Below, piece after piece: positions 14,240 through 22,297 of a stretch of 32,562 nt of DNA. The translations under genes and the position numbers were made by a program. Positions within the stretch are counted from its first letter, which is position 1, and every line of letters begins with the position of its first letter. The notes under the pieces were generated by a model. That model saw only the letters and a program-made list of their open reading frames with translations, did no database searches and was not told where the DNA came from. Source of the stretch: Acidobacteriaceae bacterium (GTDB taxonomy: Bacteria > Acidobacteriota > Terriglobia > Terriglobales > Acidobacteriaceae); contig PLIO01000247.1 in NCBI GenBank assembly GCA_003140075.1, positions 4,061 through 36,622 of the forward strand, read 5' to 3'.

Positions 14240-14824
14240 TTACTTTTGCGGGCTCATGTCAAACAGCAGTCCCGACTTGCAGACGGCGCGTCTACGCGTC
14301 GTCCGAGCCCGGCCCGTCCGTTGCTGCCGATGCACCGGAAAATCGTGTTCGTTTCCGCCAGCCAGGAGTATCGGCAGGAGCACCAATTGTTCAACTGCGG
14401 ATTTTTGCGGCTTGGCGCGGTCGATCTCGAATCCGGCGTCCGTCAACACGCGTCGAACCAGCGGCGTGACCGGCACATCTCCGAGATCATCAAGCTCGAA
14501 GAACTTCAACTCTGAGATGTCATCTGAGGCCTTTGCCTCTCCCCCTACAACTTTCCCCCAACTGTAGATGACGATCCTGTGCTCGTTGGGGGGATTGATG
14601 ATCTCGTAGACATTGAAGCGCCTGCCCACTTCCACGATCAGGCCAGTCTCTTCGTGTAGTTCACGGGCCGCTGCCTCAGCTATGCTCTCAAACGCGTGAA
14701 TCTTCCCGCCGGGTATGATCCAGCTGCCTCGCTGCGGGTCTTTATTCCGCTTTCCAAGTAGAATCCGGTCCAGCTCGTCCCGTACGAGCAGGGCGGAACC
14801 GATGCGGGGAAGATTTTCGGCCAT
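14240..14824 (-). CDS. NUDIX hydrolase
   Basis: The 194-residue protein has a perfect Nudix box GX5EX7REUXEEXGU at residues 40-62 (GKIHAFE...RELHEETGL), preceded by 'LLGKRNKDPQRGSWIIPGG' and followed by beta-strands up to about 140. Nudix enzymes hydrolyse nucleoside diphosphates linked to another moiety; the substrate cannot be told from sequence. The last ~50 residues are an unusual basic, Arg/Thr-rich extension (HRQQRTGRARTTRRRA). The ATG at 14824 has no clear Shine-Dalgarno. It is first in the minus-strand group with the 2TM, HIT and 308-residue genes, separated from the 2TM start by 127 bp, so it may or may not be in the same transcript. Confidence 0.9.
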   Translation of the reverse strand: MAENLPRIGSALLVRDELDRILLGKRNKDPQRGSWIIPGGKIHAFESIAEAAARELHEETGLIVEVGRRFNVYEIINPPNEHRIVIYSWGKVVGGEAKASDDISELKFFELDDLGDVPVTPLVRRVLTDAGFEIDRAKPQKSAVEQLVLLPILLAGGNEHDFPVHRQQRTGRARTTRRRAVCKSGLLFDMSPQK

Positions 14825-15203
14825 GTTCGGCTTTCTGGGTTATCCTTGCATTCTGGTCGCCGACACGTATGCACGTAGGTCTGGCATCAGACCCGGTATA
14901 TTTTCACGCAGCCAGACAATTTACATCCGAAGACTTTTCCGAAATCTCACCCTTAAGCTTCAACAACATGGCTAGGTATGCACACCGTCCACACGGGCCC
15001 GCTGCAAGAATTGTGCATCATCGAACCCTACGGCACAGATTAGCAAACATTCGGCCAATGTTCACCGATTGACGGAACGCGACTCTCGAATTCCTCAGCG
15101 CTCCTCCCGGTGTGGAAAAGGTGCATCAACTCCGAAAAGCGGGATCTTCCGGACTGCCGGAAACCAATGCCAATTAGCAGACGCCACCGGCGAGCGCCAG
15201 CCT
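14825..15203. other. Spacer upstream of the NUDIX group and downstream of the aminotransferase
   Basis: This 379-bp stretch must contain the promoter of the minus-strand NUDIX gene, but I see no convincing -35/-10 pair. A small inverted repeat AACATT-CGGCC-AATGTT lies at 15046-15062. No ORF here looks genuine. Confidence 0.4.
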
Positions 15204-16622
15204 CTACTTGCCCGCTTCCCGGATGCACTCTTCCAGCACGTCAAGAGCAACGTCGGCTTCTTCCTTGGTCACCACCAGCGGCGGGCAGATGCGGATCGTG
15301 CTTGGCCCGCAGCCCAGGAACAGGATGCCACGTTCGAAGGCGCGCTCGATGATCAGGTCGCGCTCTGCGCTGGCATGCTCTTTGGTCGTCTTGTCCTTCA
15401 CGATGTCGACGCCGATCATCAGCCCACGGCCGCGGACGTCGCCCACCAGCTTCAGCTTCGCGGGCCAGCTTGCCATGCGCTGCAGCATGTGCGCGCCCAC
15501 TTCCGCCGTGTGCTCCAGCAGGTGTTCGTTCTCGATCACATCCAGCGTAGCCAGCGCGGCCGCAATGCAAATTGGATTGCCGCCGAAAGTTGAGGCGTGG
15601 GAGCCGGGAACCCAGTCCATGATTTCGGAGCGGGTCATGGTGATACCGAGGGGCATGCCGGAGGCGAGGCCCTTCGCCATGCAAACCATGTCGGGCTCGA
15701 CGCCGGTGTGCTCGACCGCCCACCACTTGCCGGTGCGGCCGATGCCGCTCTGCACTTCATCGAGCACGAGGAGGATGCCGTGACGATCGCAGATGCGGCG
15801 CAGCTCCTGCATGAAGATCGTGGGTGCGACGACGTAGCCGCCCTCGCCCTGCACCGGCTCGATGAAGATGGCAGCCACTTCCTCGGGAGGCAGCGTGGTC
15901 TTGAACAGCTTCTCTTCGATGAAGCGGGCACAGCTCAGCGCGAACGCGTCAGGATCCTGCGCGGCGTCTTTGCGTCCGCGATACAGGTCGGGATAGGGAA
16001 CGTGGGTCACGCCCGGCATGAGCGGCGAAAAGCGGCGCCGCTGCTGCGGTTTGGAAGCGGTCAGCGAGAGCGCGCCCATGGTGCGTCCATGAAACGCGCC
16101 GAAGAACGCGATGACGTTCGGCCTTTTTGTATAATAGCGCGCGAGCTTGAGCGCGCACTCAATCGCCTCCGCGCCCGAGTTGCCGTAGTAGAACTTGTGC
16201 GGTCCAGGCATAGGCGCGATCTTCGACAGGCGCTCGGCGAGTGTGACCATGCTCTCGTAATAAAAATCCGTGCCCGACATGTGAATGAGTTCGCCGGCCT
16301 GCTTCTGAATAGCGGCCACCACTTCGGGATGGCAGTGGCCGGTCGAGGTAACGGCGATGCCGGCGGAGAAGTCATAGAACTCATTGCCGTCCACGTCGGT
16401 AATGACAATGCCACGACCGCTCTTGGCCACGAGCGGATACGAGCGAGTATAGGATGGGGAAATATATTTCTGGTCGCCTGCGAGCACGCGCTTGGCGTTT
16501 GGCCCGGGCAGGGCGGTTTTGATCTTTGGTCCGCCAATCTTGGGCCCGTCAATCTTGGGCCCGTTAACAGCGGGTCCGATCTTCTCTTCCGTAGCAGGTG
16601 CGGTCATGGTTTTCGTGGTCAT
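15204..16622 (-). CDS. Class-III aminotransferase (4-aminobutyrate/acetylornithine type)
   Basis: The 472-residue PLP enzyme has 'GIVITDVDGNEFYDFSAGIAVTSTGHCHP' (about 70-98), 'YYGNSGAEAIECALKLAR' (phosphate-binding region), 'LLVLDEVQSGIGRTGKWWA' (the Asp that contacts the pyridine N) and 'VCMAKGLASGMPLG' with the Schiff-base Lys. It should transfer the amino group of an omega-amino acid such as GABA or ornithine to 2-oxoglutarate; the exact substrate is not resolved. The N-terminal ~45 residues are an unusual Gly/Pro/Lys repeat (NGPKI-DGPKI-GGPKI) encoded by a 15-bp minisatellite. CCGGAGGATTT directly precedes the ATG. A tandem heptamer lies just upstream. Confidence 0.9.
   Translation of the reverse strand: MTTKTMTAPATEEKIGPAVNGPKIDGPKIGGPKIKTALPGPNAKRVLAGDQKYISPSYTRSYPLVAKSGRGIVITDVDGNEFYDFSAGIAVTSTGHCHPEVVAAIQKQAGELIHMSGTDFYYESMVTLAERLSKIAPMPGPHKFYYGNSGAEAIECALKLARYYTKRPNVIAFFGAFHGRTMGALSLTASKPQQRRRFSPLMPGVTHVPYPDLYRGRKDAAQDPDAFALSCARFIEEKLFKTTLPPEEVAAIFIEPVQGEGGYVVAPTIFMQELRRICDRHGILLVLDEVQSGIGRTGKWWAVEHTGVEPDMVCMAKGLASGMPLGITMTRSEIMDWVPGSHASTFGGNPICIAAALATLDVIENEHLLEHTAEVGAHMLQRMASWPAKLKLVGDVRGRGLMIGVDIVKDKTTKEHASAERDLIIERAFERGILFLGCGPSTIRICPPLVVTKEEADVALDVLEECIREAGK
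16522..16566. repeat. Three 15-bp tandem repeats in the aminotransferase N-terminus
   Basis: ATCTTTGGTCCGCCA, ATCTTGGGCCCGTCA and ATCTTGGGCCCGTTA follow each other exactly and encode, on the minus strand, repeated GPKI units. Confidence 0.85.
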
Positions 16623-16638
16623 GAAATCCTCCGGAATG

Positions 16639-16673
16639 CAGTGGCCAGTGGTTGGTGGCCAGTGGTCAGTAAG
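16639..16673. repeat. Five tandem heptamers upstream of the aminotransferase
   Basis: CAGTGGC, CAGTGGT, TGGTGGC, CAGTGGT and CAGTAAG keep exact 7-bp register. The array begins 17 bp upstream of the minus-strand start codon and so lies in its 5' leader. Confidence 0.75.
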
Positions 16674-16910
16674 TGCGGCTTCGGGAAACGCGGTCCTGGT
16701 TCAGGCGCACGTTTGCCGATGCGAATCAGGCGAAGGATTTATTAGTCGCTACCGAAGAGGCTGGGGCGCAGACGTGAAGGCAGGTTAGCGCGATAGCGCC
16801 TAGGACATACGAGGCAATGCAGCCAGCACTCGGGCAGATGCGACTTGGGCTGGAGCGAATTGGACTTGTTGCGCAGCATCGCTTGACATTGCCTCGACAA
16901 ACATTGTCTT

Positions 16911-16970
16911 CATGAACATTATACGTGGCCGGGCTGCGCCGCGTAACCCCCATCTTGGGGAAGCGCGGCG
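16911..16970 (-). promoter_or_regulatory. TATAAT box and long hairpin in the aminotransferase leader
   Basis: On the minus strand a perfect TATAAT (16923-16918) lies only 4 nt before an ATG (16913-16911) that opens a 37-codon frame ending at 16800 (MKTMFVEAMSSD...). Transcription from it would be leaderless. Just upstream is an inverted structure CGCCGCG / CGCGGCG (16937-16943, 16964-16970) with an inner CCCCA/TGGGG stem. The -35 is poor. The rest of 16674-17031 shows nothing else. Confidence 0.3.
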
Positions 16971-17031
16971 TTCGCTATTCATTCGCTATGATGGGAGCGA
17001 GTAAAGTCGGCTTCTTCTTCGACTTCTGAGC

Positions 17032-18366
17032 CTATTTCGATCCCAGTTTTTCCGTGGCGAGCTTTTGAGCGGTGGTGAGCGCATCGGCGGCGGGAACTTT
17101 CACGTCGGGCTCAACTCCAGTTCCTTCCCAGTTGGTCTTGGAGATGGGGTTGATTGCCCTGGCGAACGGCACGCCGATCATGAAGTGGTCGTCAAGGCGG
17201 TGACCGGAGACGGGATGCGCGCCGCCTCCGGTGGTCTCACCGATGATGGTGGCGCGATTCAGATTCTTCAGGTTATAGCTGAATTCCTCGGCGCCGGAAA
17301 ATGTCTCCTTCGACGTCAACACATACGCCGGCTTGCCGTCTAATCGCTTGCCCGGTACATAGGGCAAAGTCCAATACTGTTCGGTGGTGTCGTCCTTACG
17401 CTGCCAAAGATCGTTGAGGTGAGTCGGTTTGGAAAACAGATAGGTGGAGATGAGTGCGATCATTTTCGGGTCGCCGCCGCCGTTCTCGCGCAGGTCGATG
17501 ATGATAGCGTCTACGTTGGCCAGGAAATTCATGGCCGCAACTGCCGTGGGCCCGCACACCTCGGGGTCGGCGAACATATCGAACTTGAGGTAGCCGACGT
17601 TGCCGGAGAGGATCTCCACTTTGTCAAACCCGCAGTTTATCCGTTCCATCTGTTTGCGGTACTGGGCGACGGCTTCCGGACCTGGGCTCGACGGATCTTC
17701 GGCGGGCAATCGGGACGGGCTGAACTCAACGCGCAGGTGTTTGTCGTGGCTCACTTCCTGAAAATTCTGGGTGAGCATTTTCGCGAAGGCGTCACCGTCG
17801 GTGACGGAATCGTATTCTCCCTTTTTCTGCCGCGCTCGGACGGCATCCTCCATCTTTTTCGCTGTTTCCGGAAACACGTAAGACTCATTCAGGTTGGCGA
17901 TGGCGCCATCGATTACGCGGGTTCGAGTGGCAGCGTCAATCTTGAACTCCAGGTCCGATGTCGCGGTGCCCGGTGGAATTGCGCGCAGTGTGGAGCTGGT
18001 GACTTGAGCGGGATCGGCATCACTTACGTCTAACTTTCCAATCGCCTGCGTCTCGCTGAGCTTCTCCTTTACGAGAAATTCCAGGTGAAGACGCTCGCTC
18101 TTCACGATCTGCAAGAGTTCAAATCCGCCGGTCATGTCGCGGAAGCGCATCTCGTTCTCCGCCGACTTGCCGGGATCGTACTTTCGGTAGTAAGCGTCCA
18201 ACTGCGCCCGGTCACCGCTGTTGAACGCTTCCAGCCAGGCCTTGAACGTACGGCCCGCTGGAGTGTCTGGGATGGTGGGCTGTGCCAACGCGGTGGTGAG
18301 TGCTAAAACTAAAACGAGGCAAGCTCGACAGAATCGTGATTGATGCAACCTTGGTCGACAAAACAT
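17032..18366 (-). CDS. S41-family peptidase (C-terminal processing/IRBP-like), secreted
   Basis: Using the ATG at 18366 gives 444 residues with a signal peptide (about 1-29, ACLVLVLALTTALAQ). The longer open frame to 18525 puts a basic low-complexity tail in front and is less likely. The N-terminal ~130 residues are a variable domain, then a helical S41 N-terminal segment ('LNESYVFPETAKKMEDAVR'). The catalytic core shows 'VDAIIIDLRENGGGDPKMIALISTYLF' and 'YVLTSKETFSGAEEFSYNLKNL', where the Ser of TFSGAEEF is the predicted nucleophile, followed by 'IGETTGGGAHPV'. No PDZ domain is seen between them. It probably degrades peptides in the periplasm. Its neighbour upstream is the divergent EamA transporter. 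Confidence 0.88.
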   Translation of the reverse strand: MFCRPRLHQSRFCRACLVLVLALTTALAQPTIPDTPAGRTFKAWLEAFNSGDRAQLDAYYRKYDPGKSAENEMRFRDMTGGFELLQIVKSERLHLEFLVKEKLSETQAIGKLDVSDADPAQVTSSTLRAIPPGTATSDLEFKIDAATRTRVIDGAIANLNESYVFPETAKKMEDAVRARQKKGEYDSVTDGDAFAKMLTQNFQEVSHDKHLRVEFSPSRLPAEDPSSPGPEAVAQYRKQMERINCGFDKVEILSGNVGYLKFDMFADPEVCGPTAVAAMNFLANVDAIIIDLRENGGGDPKMIALISTYLFSKPTHLNDLWQRKDDTTEQYWTLPYVPGKRLDGKPAYVLTSKETFSGAEEFSYNLKNLNRATIIGETTGGGAHPVSGHRLDDHFMIGVPFARAINPISKTNWEGTGVEPDVKVPAADALTTAQKLATEKLGSK

Positions 18367-18523
18367 AGGATCGTCCAGAGTCTCTGTTCGATGTTTCGAG
18401 GGCGCGGATGTTTCGAGGCGCGCAGAATACCATTGGGCAAGCACGTCTCGCAAGCTCGCGAATCCGCTTGCTGCCGGGACTCGTCTGATATCCTTTAGCT
18501 TCTTTCTAGGTTTCTTCGCCCCC

Positions 18524-19471
18524 ATGTCCCAGACGCGCCCAAGCCGGTTTGCGGTGATTCTTGCCTTCGGGCTGGTGTATCTGTTTTGGGGCTCGACCTA
18601 TCTGGCTATCGATATTGCGGTGCAGAGCATTCCTCCGGCGCTGATGTGCGGCGTGAGGTTTTCGATTGCGGGCGTGGTGATGCTGGCGGTGTGCGCGGCG
18701 ACCGGGCGCCGGATCTGGTATTCGGCGCGGCAGATTGCGCTGGCGGCGGTGGTGGGACTCCTGTTGCTGATGGGCGGGAACCTGACGCTCTCGTGGGCGG
18801 AGCTTTCTGTGCCTTCAGGGTTGGCGGCGCTGATCATTGCAATCACGCCGCTGTGGTTTCTGGTGCTGGATTCGCTGCTGCTCGGCCACCATCGCATTTC
18901 GTGGCGAGGGAAAGCTGGTCTGGCGCTGGGGATGGTGGGGCTGCTGGTTTTGTTCTGGCCGGAGTTGCACTCGACTTCGGCGCTGGGGCGGCGCGAGCTG
19001 TGGGCTTCGCTGGCGTTGATCGGCGGATCGTTCTTGTGGGCGCTGGGATCGGTGCTCTCGAAGCGCTGGCAGTCGGGCATGGACGTATTCAGCGCCACCG
19101 GCTGGCAGGTGACGGCGGCGGGTGCGGGAAACTTCTTGTTCGCGGTGGTGGCGGGAGATTTCTCGCGCGTGGCGTGGACGACGCGCGGAGTGAGCGCGAC
19201 GCTGTATCTGGTGGTGTGCGGGTCGTGGATCGGGTACACGGCCTACATCTGGCTGCTGGAGCATGTGCCCACGTCAAAGGTGTCGACGTACGCGTACGTG
19301 AATCCCGTGGTGGCGGTGTTTTTGGGATGGCTGATTCTGCATGAGCGAGTAGACCGCTTCATTGTGATGGGAAGTGTGATTGTGGTGCTGTCGGTGATTC
19401 TGGTTACGAGCGCGAAGGTGAAGGAAAAGATTGTCCCGGAAGAATTACCGGCGGTTGAGGCGGCGGGGTAG
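18524..19471 (+). CDS. EamA (drug/metabolite) family transporter
   Basis: The 315 residues form ten predicted TM helices arranged as two five-helix EamA repeats. The first opens with 'LVYLFWGSTYLAIDIAV' and the second with 'GGSFLWALGSVLSKRW' followed by 'YVNPVVAVFLGWLILHE'; both are signature stretches of the family (closest in style to RhaT/YedA-like members). It probably exports metabolites or amino acids; the substrate is unknown. The ATG at 18524 gives a normal N-terminus. A 10-bp hairpin follows the gene (19512-19538). Confidence 0.9.
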   Translation: MSQTRPSRFAVILAFGLVYLFWGSTYLAIDIAVQSIPPALMCGVRFSIAGVVMLAVCAATGRRIWYSARQIALAAVVGLLLLMGGNLTLSWAELSVPSGLAALIIAITPLWFLVLDSLLLGHHRISWRGKAGLALGMVGLLVLFWPELHSTSALGRRELWASLALIGGSFLWALGSVLSKRWQSGMDVFSATGWQVTAAGAGNFLFAVVAGDFSRVAWTTRGVSATLYLVVCGSWIGYTAYIWLLEHVPTSKVSTYAYVNPVVAVFLGWLILHERVDRFIVMGSVIVVLSVILVTSAKVKEKIVPEELPAVEAAG

Positions 19472-19511
19472 TAGCTGCGCCGATGAACGTGCCAGGGAGA
19501 GTTCGCAGCAG

Positions 19512-19538
19512 CCCACCCGTGAAACTGCCACGGGTGGG
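19512..19538 (+). terminator. Hairpin downstream of the EamA gene
   Basis: CCCACCCGTG / CACGGGTGGG (19512-19521 and 19529-19538) form a perfect 10-bp stem around a 7-nt loop. No U-run follows on the plus strand, so it may be a repeat-derived hairpin. The adjacent minus-strand gene ends at 19599. Confidence 0.5.
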
Positions 19539-19598
19539 GCAACTCGTGTCGTGTTAGAGTACGGCTGGGTTACCCGCCCTGTCTACGCACTCCCCGAG

Positions 19599-20897
19599 CT
19601 AATGTTTGGTCAGCTCCATTGACCAGTTCGGGTTGATTGGGATGGTGACCTTCGTTCCCGATGGTGCCTGCTCAAATTGGTGGGCATACTTCGGAAAATG
19701 CAAATCCGCGAAACGTGGGTAGTGCCAATCCCGATAGATTCCGATGGGTAACAATAGCAGCAGCGCCACGACGGAGTAGCGGAGCCAACGAGGAGCGGCC
19801 ACGGGACTCGCCATCCAAAACAGAGTGGCCAAGAACGCCAGCATAGGCAGGAAGTAATAGCGATTGCCGCAGCCTGGAAGGCACAGCAACTCCCACTGTG
19901 GGCGATCCGGCGTGCCCGCGATGGGACGTGCCAGGGCCAGCGCGAATATAGCGAAGGCAAACAGAATAAAAAGTTTTAACTCGGTGGGGCCATAGCGCAG
20001 CGCATACGTCAAGAGAGCGATCCCTATCGCAGTGGCAATCGTCTCAACCAAGTGGACACGTGGCAATCGGATCAACCAAGCTTGCGTTTTGAGCCCAAGT
20101 AATGAAGAAAGAAATACCTGTCGCCCCAGAATGCTAATGAGGCGAGCGAAGGTAGCGCCGTTGGGTGCCACCTGGCGCGAATGCCAGTTTAGGAGCACGC
20201 TAACAGCCTGAATGACGGCACCCGGGACAAGCAGTGCAAGCGAGATTGCCTGCCAGTTATGTCGACGCTTCCACCAAAGAACGGCGGCCAGAGGAACGAG
20301 GACGATACCGATTGGGCCGTCGAGGGAAATCAGAACCAACACCATCCCCTCAAATATCCGCCATCCCCGGCTGCCTGGGGGCCGAGCCAGCAGCAGCAAA
20401 CAGGCCAGCAATGCCAGGTGCCATTGGATCGTCGTAATGTTCGCATCAATCTCGTAGGTGTTGGGAAGGGCGAGATAAATCAAAGCCGCCAGCAGTCGCG
20501 TTCGGAGGGCTGGGTTGGAGAAGCGCGTGGAAAGGAATACATTCACCGGTAGGATTTGAACGGTGATCGCGCAAAGATTCATTACCAACGGAGCTGACGA
20601 GAAACGAAAGAACAATGTCAAAAGAGCAATGAGCCGGGTAAGCGAATGAAGGTAGCCATCCTGCGGCATCAGCAAGGAATGGAGGCCAAGGTTATACGCG
20701 TTCGGATACCAGATCTTGCCGTCCTCAGCGAAAAACTGCGCATTAAATACGGCATCTGGCCGACGAAGGCAGATGATCGCGAATGCGACCAGGAACAGGA
20801 TCACATGGAAGGCTACGCTCGGACTACCGCTCGGCTCCTTGGTCAGAGTGGGACGCTCAACCCCCGTCGCCCAAGCCGGGGACGTACTCGGCAACAT
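19599..20897 (-). CDS. Polytopic membrane protein, GT-C-like, unknown function
   Basis: The ATG at 20897 (MLPSTSPAW) is preceded by GGAGG 8 nt upstream; the open frame continues to 21005 but is less supported. The 432 residues contain about ten hydrophobic segments. 'DAVFNAQFFAEDGKIWYPNAYNLG' after the first TM segment, with an acidic pair in the first extracytoplasmic loop, resembles the Asp/Glu placement in GT-C glycosyltransferases that use lipid-linked sugar donors. A short hydrophilic C-terminus ('GTKVTIPINPNWSMELTKH') follows the last helix. A sugar transferase role is inferred from topology only. No polysaccharide gene cluster is adjacent. Confidence 0.65.
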   Translation of the reverse strand: MLPSTSPAWATGVERPTLTKEPSGSPSVAFHVILFLVAFAIICLRRPDAVFNAQFFAEDGKIWYPNAYNLGLHSLLMPQDGYLHSLTRLIALLTLFFRFSSAPLVMNLCAITVQILPVNVFLSTRFSNPALRTRLLAALIYLALPNTYEIDANITTIQWHLALLACLLLLARPPGSRGWRIFEGMVLVLISLDGPIGIVLVPLAAVLWWKRRHNWQAISLALLVPGAVIQAVSVLLNWHSRQVAPNGATFARLISILGRQVFLSSLLGLKTQAWLIRLPRVHLVETIATAIGIALLTYALRYGPTELKLFILFAFAIFALALARPIAGTPDRPQWELLCLPGCGNRYYFLPMLAFLATLFWMASPVAAPRWLRYSVVALLLLLPIGIYRDWHYPRFADLHFPKYAHQFEQAPSGTKVTIPINPNWSMELTKH

Positions 20898-21124
20898 TGG
20901 ACTGTCCTCCAGTGCGTCTCCTCCGGCCATTGGCGAAAAAAAACGGGCTGCGAAAGCCGGACCCCTTTGCGGGCCATCCGCAGGCCGAGGGTTCCAGTTC
21001 CGCAACTACGGGCGGCATGGTGCCCAGCTTTCCAGCAGAAGGAAAGCGGAGCAGCCTTTTTCATAGCTGCGCCACACAAAAAAGCAAAGCCGGGCCAACC
21101 CCCGATAATGAAATAAGTGAGCTT

Positions 21125-21160
21125 AATGGCTTCGGCGCGGACGCCCGAACCGAAGCCATT
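21125..21160 (-). terminator. Perfect 11-bp stem downstream of the propeller gene
   Basis: AATGGCTTCGG / CCGAAGCCATT (21125-21135, 21150-21160) around a 14-nt loop, 27 bp past the minus-strand stop at 21187. The T-tract is weak. The rest of 20898-21124 shows no further feature. Confidence 0.55.
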
Positions 21161-21186
21161 TGTTCCGATAATTTATTCGTACCCAC

Positions 21187-22161
21187 CTACGGTATCCAGG
21201 CGATGCTCGGGCTGGTGCCTGCCTTCATGGCCAACTGAGTGGCGCCTAATGCGCCTTCGACGCTATCAGTCACAAAGAGATCGCCTGAAGCGTCCTGGTA
21301 CGCCACGACCCATGCGCCGTCGGGCCCCATGGTGATGCTCGGGCTGGTGCCTGCCATCGAGTCCACCGTATTGCCCAACGGAATGCCATAGCCTCCTCCG
21401 TCTTCAAACAACAGACTGAGCGAACCCTCGCCGCACGCAAACACCACCACAAATCCGTCCCCGTCGTAGACGATGTTCGGGCTGGTGCCTTTCTCCACGC
21501 AGAACCCAGTCGCCGTTATGTCGGCATCGCCGGTGGTTACCCACCAGAGATAACCGGTGTTGGTCTGGAACGCCACCTCGTATCCGCCGTTGGTCAGTGC
21601 GGCGATGCCCGGGCTGGTGCCTGCCATCATGCCCAAATTATAGTTCACTCCGTTCACCCAGAGACTACCCGTGTTGGCCTGGAACGCGTACGCATACGTG
21701 CCGTTGGTCAGTGTGGTGATGCTCGGACTGGTACCTGCCATCATGCCCAACCCAAGGTTCTTTGCGGCGCCCCCGGTTTCAGCCTCCCAGAGACTACCCG
21801 TGTCGGCCTGGAACGCCGCCTCCCATGTGCCGCCGGCCCCTACGGTGATGGCCGGGCTTGTGCCTGCCATCATGCCCAAGCCAAACTCCGTTCCTCCGCT
21901 GACGCTGTCATACACCCAGAGATTACCCGTGGGGCCCTGGAACGCCACCGCATATCCTCCGTTGGTCAGTCCGGTGATGCTCGGGCTGGTGCCTGCCATC
22001 ATGGCCAACCCAGTGTTGGTTGCGGCTGCGCTGGTGTAATATGAGTTGTTAACCACCCAGAGAGTACCCGTGCTGCCCTGGAACGCGGCTTCCCAGCTTG
22101 TTTGTGCTGAAAGTGCTGCACTCAAAGAGATCACGAATAGCAACAATGTAGCATTTCTCGT
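21187..22161 (-). CDS. Secreted seven-repeat beta-propeller-like protein with no canonical start codon
   Basis: The frame encodes a signal peptide (TRNATLLLFVISLSAALSAQ) and then seven tandem repeats of 38-46 residues. Each has a 'G-Y-x-V-A-F-Q-x-x-T-G-x-L-W' strand pair and a 'MMAGTSPSIT' turn. Seven such units suggest a seven-bladed beta-propeller, possibly a lectin or other binding protein; no catalytic residues stand out. The best ribosome binding site, GGAGG at 22174-22170, is 8 nt before an ACG codon (22161-22159) exactly where the signal peptide should begin. No ATG is in frame near it; the only alternatives are TTG 22257 far upstream or TTG codons inside the signal. The gene may be start-damaged, use ACG, or contain a sequence error. 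Confidence 0.75.
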   Translation of the reverse strand, partial: TRNATLLLFVISLSAALSAQTSWEAAFQGSTGTLWVVNNSYYTSAAATNTGLAMMAGTSPSITGLTNGGYAVAFQGPTGNLWVYDSVSGGTEFGLGMMAGTSPAITVGAGGTWEAAFQADTGSLWEAETGGAAKNLGLGMMAGTSPSITTLTNGTYAYAFQANTGSLWVNGVNYNLGMMAGTSPGIAALTNGGYEVAFQTNTGYLWWVTTGDADITATGFCVEKGTSPNIVYDGDGFVVVFACGEGSLSLLFEDGGGYGIPLGNTVDSMAGTSPSITMGPDGAWVVAYQDASGDLFVTDSVEGALGATQLAMKAGTSPSIAWIP

Positions 22162-22275
22162 TTCTTTTTCCTCCAGGAGCGAAGGTACGCTGAGGCTTTG
22201 AGGATTTTGCAAGCTAGGTTTTCTTGTTACGGAATCCGAACAGGAGCGGGGGGCCAACTTTAACGATTCTTGCGT

Positions 22276-22294
22276 GGGGGCTGGACCAGCCCCC
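22276..22294 (-). terminator. GC-rich hairpin downstream of the secreted hypothetical gene
   Basis: GGGGGCTGG-A-CCAGCCCCC is a perfect 9-bp inverted repeat, 4 bp past the minus-strand stop at 22298. It also precedes the propeller gene. Confidence 0.55.
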
Positions 22295-22297
22295 CAA

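Noticed and set aside
14869..15072. Small plus-strand frame of 67 residues in the NUDIX upstream spacer
   Set aside because: No Shine-Dalgarno, no recognisable pattern, and codon content unlike its neighbours.
15597..16745. Plus-strand frame of 382 residues
   Set aside because: It runs antisense through the aminotransferase gene, whose minus-strand frame matches the family end to end.
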